A DNA stretch of 64,000 bases, taken from assembly GCF_048323695.1 (NCBI RefSeq), contig NZ_JBLWFT010000008.1, positions 99,864-163,863 of the forward strand. The letters are read 5' to 3'. This document shows positions 61,779-64,000 of this stretch, in pieces. The DNA comes from Aquisalimonas sp007126095. Lineage in GTDB: Bacteria; Pseudomonadota; Gammaproteobacteria; Nitrococcales; Aquisalimonadaceae. Within the stretch, counting starts at the first letter, position 1. The number at the start of each line of letters is the position of its first letter. Both the position numbers and the translations under genes were made by a program. The notes below the pieces were generated by a model. That model saw nothing but the letters and a program-made list of their open reading frames with translations. It searched no databases and was not told the origin of the DNA.

Positions 61779-61931
61779 CAACGGGCACTGCCCCTTCAGC
61801 ACACGGAATATCCCTTGGTGAAGGCGTAGCCTACCCTCAGGAGGATGAATCCGCCTCAGGCGAGGCGGCATAATCGACGAAGCCGGAGGCCCCGACTGTC
61901 GGGTAATAACTAAACTTGTTCACTCAGATGG

Positions 61932-62693
61932 TTAAAGGTCGCGCCGCCTGACTATGGCATAATAGATTGGTCGGAGCACGTTGTTAATATGGTGCCTAAC
62001 ACGTCTGTTCGCAGGTATCCTTTCAATCATTCCAGATCGCATTGTCACCCAACAAGGATAACATTTGCCGCAAGGCTTTCCTCGTTTCGGCTTGTGACAA
62101 AACCATGTCTCATGCATAATGTGAGCAAATCCAAACTCCTTCGAAGCCTCCAGCATCTCAGTTTTCCTCGTGAACAACAAAGGCATCCTATAGTATCGAA
62201 ATAGAGTTAAGTCTCCACGATGATCTAGCGGCAACCTCCAATACTGATCTCCGTCACTCGTGAAGACCCTTTCCACAACATCCTTCAGAAAGTAGTATGC
62301 TCCGCACCCATGCTCTACCCCTAGTTCTAAGCCCTCAACCCCATATTGCTCGACAAAACGAGAAAAAGTCTCATACTGCTTTCCTAGAGGCCTTATACTG
62401 GAAAGCTTTTCATATTTTGACGATATATCCGAATATTCCTCGATATCATTCTTAGAAACAATTACTACTGGACGTATTCTTTCATATGCCAGAGAAGACA
62501 CCTCCCCGACAAGATACTTAATACGCTGCATCGTCTCCAACTCAAGAAGAGTGGATTCCCGGCTTGTAGATAAGATATAGAATGGATGTACTGTTTTTTT
62601 CTTAACAAGCACCAGATCCAAAAGACGGTAGGTGGAATCCCAACCGGCGGTCCAAAGGAGGTTTACCGACTGATCATCCGAAGCTAAAGGCAT
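61932..62693 (-). CDS. QueC-like PP-loop ATPase, AT-rich island
   Basis: 253 residues from the ATG at 62693 (GGGAGAGG just upstream). The PP-loop is variant, LLWTAGWDSTYRL (SGGxDS expected). The C-terminal zinc set is C199-x8-C208-x2-C211-x2-C214 (CHKPKRGKPCGKCYPC), the same spacing as in E. coli QueC. The middle (EHGCGAYYFLKDVVERVFT) does not resemble QueC. Such proteins make nitrile, amide or thio bonds from ATP-activated carboxylates or bases; the substrate is unknown. Its GC content is far below the neighbours, and it is followed by nothing readable before the PLP-decarboxylase end. Confidence 0.7.
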   Translation of the reverse strand: MPLASDDQSVNLLWTAGWDSTYRLLDLVLVKKKTVHPFYILSTSRESTLLELETMQRIKYLVGEVSSLAYERIRPVVIVSKNDIEEYSDISSKYEKLSSIRPLGKQYETFSRFVEQYGVEGLELGVEHGCGAYYFLKDVVERVFTSDGDQYWRLPLDHRGDLTLFRYYRMPLLFTRKTEMLEASKEFGFAHIMHETWFCHKPKRGKPCGKCYPCWVTMRSGMIERIPANRRVRHHINNVLRPIYYAIVRRRDL

Positions 62694-62835
62694 CACCTCT
62701 CCCGTCCCCAGTCTTCAGCCAAAAAACGTGGCTGATCATGCGTGGAAATATCCATTTTTCCTACAAACCTTCACACGGTCAACTACCAAGACATTTAGAC
62801 CGCCGTTTGCGTTCCAGAGATTTCATCACACTCAA

Positions 62836-63873
62836 TCAAGCCGACCTAAAACGGCCTATGATGCGCCCGAGAAACTCGGCGCCACCTTTCGCCGCCCTCC
62901 TGAAACCCCCTGTAAGGCTATGTACGGAATCCATCACGCTCGGCCATGGGTCTCGCCACCAGAACACGTAAAAAATCGTTCTCGGGACCGTCACACGCGA
63001 CAGGAACTCACCCAAATATCGGGCTCGAAACCACCAACTCTCTTCCCCGGCCAACCCGCTGCGTCCTCGGAGCACCGCCACCACGCCCTTGATCTCCGGA
63101 TACAGAAATATCGCTGTTCGCGTCTGCACTGGCACCGAGTCCCATCGTCCCGCCTCTGTGCCCAGTCTCAACAAACCGTGGGCAAAATGTACGCCCGACC
63201 GAAACGCGAGCGGCTGACTTCCCCAGAAACGACCATTAACTTCCAACAACGTATATGTCCCTTCTTGGGCGTCATACCGGTACTCGACCAGGGCGGGTCC
63301 AGTCCATTGCAATTCTTTCAATAGGGCCCGCGTCCCCTCCCAGCACTCCCCGTGCTCGTGTAGTCCAAGCCCACGGCAAATGGTCGCATTGCCGCCATCA
63401 CACGGAAACTCATGCACCTGAAGGTGCTGGAATCTCAGCCTTTCCCTCCCCTCTTCCGCCAGGACCATCTGCCCAAGCACTGGCCCTCGACAGTATTCCT
63501 GAACCATTGGAAAGGCGCCGAACTCTCGGAACTCCTTCATCTTCTCAAGCAGATCTTCACGATGCGTCGCAAACTGCACCTTCTTCAACTCCTGGCCACG
63601 GGCCCTGAGCTGTGGGCCGATAGTCGCACGGTCCGACCATTTAATGACGACAGGAAACTTCAACTCCTTGTCGATCGCCTCCACATCGCCCCAGCACTCT
63701 GGCGTCACGGTGGTTGGGACTTTCAGCCCGGCTGCCTGGGCATACTGGTACGTTGTTTCCTTATTGAGTACCCGGCTCATGATTTCCGCGTCAGGGAAAA
63801 GCACATGTAGCGCCGATTCCAACTCCTCCCGATGTTGATTGAGCTGGAAGATATCGCTGTCCAAGACAGCCAT
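62836..63873 (-). CDS. ATP-grasp protein, probably 5'-truncated by an IS element
   Basis: 345 residues as read. ATP-grasp core: FPVVIKWSDRATI with the ATP lysine, FPMVQEYCRGPVLGQMVLAE, YRYDAQEGTYTLLEVNGRFWGS for the metal-binding Glu/Asn. The N-terminal preATP domain (about 70-100 residues) expected for this family is absent: the visible start MAVLDSDIFQLNQHREEL corresponds to its middle. A TAG stop precedes the ATG within a few bases and an IS3 left end begins there. Membership in peptide/amide ligases is likely; partner of the QueC-like gene. C-terminal 90 residues have hydrophobic patches. Confidence 0.65.
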   Translation of the reverse strand: MAVLDSDIFQLNQHREELESALHVLFPDAEIMSRVLNKETTYQYAQAAGLKVPTTVTPECWGDVEAIDKELKFPVVIKWSDRATIGPQLRARGQELKKVQFATHREDLLEKMKEFREFGAFPMVQEYCRGPVLGQMVLAEEGRERLRFQHLQVHEFPCDGGNATICRGLGLHEHGECWEGTRALLKELQWTGPALVEYRYDAQEGTYTLLEVNGRFWGSQPLAFRSGVHFAHGLLRLGTEAGRWDSVPVQTRTAIFLYPEIKGVVAVLRGRSGLAGEESWWFRARYLGEFLSRVTVPRTIFYVFWWRDPWPSVMDSVHSLTGGFRRAAKGGAEFLGRIIGRFRSA

Positions 63874-64000
63874 AGGGTTCTACCCCGATTTTACGGACGC
63901 TTCTAAAAAGCCCGATACTGGGCAAAAGGAGTGTTCATGTCGAAGAGAAGACGATACAGCGAAGAGTTCAAGCGCGGCGCGGTCGAGCAGGCGCGGCAGC
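63874..64000 (+). mobile_element. IS3-family insertion sequence, left end only
   Basis: The left terminus is inferred just after 63873, where the ATP-grasp frame breaks: the next bases AGGGTTCTACCCCGATTTTA then CGGACGC resemble IS3-type ends but the exact border and target duplication cannot be set without the right end. An orfA start follows. The element continues beyond the window. Confidence 0.6.
63937..64000 (+). CDS. IS3-family transposase OrfA, 3' part outside window
   Basis: The 21 codons visible start MSKRRRYSEEFKRGAVEQAR, the helix-turn-helix head of IS3/IS911-type OrfA. ATG is preceded by AAAGGAG. OrfB and the frameshift window are not visible. Confidence 0.85.
   Translation, partial: MSKRRRYSEEFKRGAVEQARQ

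Noticed and set aside
61851..61868. CCGCCT/AGGCGG hairpin after the PLP decarboxylase
   Set aside because: Six pairs and no U-tract; too weak to call a terminator.

Overview
The window is a 64 kb, high-GC, gene-dense segment. It looks like a halophilic or haloalkaliphilic gammaproteobacterium, most likely near the Ectothiorhodospiraceae. That placement is inferred from gene order, from the acidic and GC-rich coding style, and from a PEP-CTERM/exosortase type polysaccharide locus; no database search was run.

Region 1 (1-6.9 kb): the 3' part of uvrA on the + strand ends at a large dispersed inverted repeat shared with convergent mdh. On the - strand follow a small DUF6489-type protein, a SAM hydroxide adenosyltransferase, and a putative lipoprotein whose signal peptide is separated from its body by an apparent one-base frameshift.

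Region 2 (6.9-39.1 kb): one uninterrupted - strand block of translation and transcription genes. In transcription order: tRNA-Tyr, tRNA-Gly, tRNA-Thr, tuf, tRNA-Trp, secE, nusG, rplKAJL, rpoBC, rpsLG, fusA, tuf, then the S10, spc and alpha operons through rplQ, which ends in a clean intrinsic terminator. The two tuf genes look identical over about 1.17 kb but use different start codons. A near-consensus sigma-70 promoter lies upstream of rpsL and is followed at once by a terminator-like hairpin.

Region 3 (39.3-61.8 kb): an extracellular polysaccharide and PEP-CTERM (XrtA/EpsH type) locus. It holds galE, an exosortase-associated acyltransferase, two VanZ-like membrane proteins, an HPr-rel-A operon (Tat-exported protein, PqqD-like chaperone, HprK-related kinase, nucleotidyltransferase, VanZ protein), a methyltransferase, two PEP-CTERM proteins, an outer-membrane barrel, a YdcF-type protein, wecB-wecC-tviB type nucleotide-sugar genes, and the XrtA-associated set of two hydrolases, an acyl carrier protein, an asparagine-synthetase-like protein, an acyl-CoA ligase and a PLP decarboxylase. 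Five sites with exact -24/-12 sigma-54 geometry precede separate transcription units here, suggesting one RpoN-dependent regulon. The exosortase, PrsK/PrsR and most glycosyltransferases are not in the window.

Region 4 (61.9-64 kb): a visibly AT-rich, probably acquired segment with a QueC-like PP-loop protein and an ATP-grasp protein. The ATP-grasp gene seems to have lost its 5' end to an IS3-family element, of which only the left end and the start of orfA are visible.
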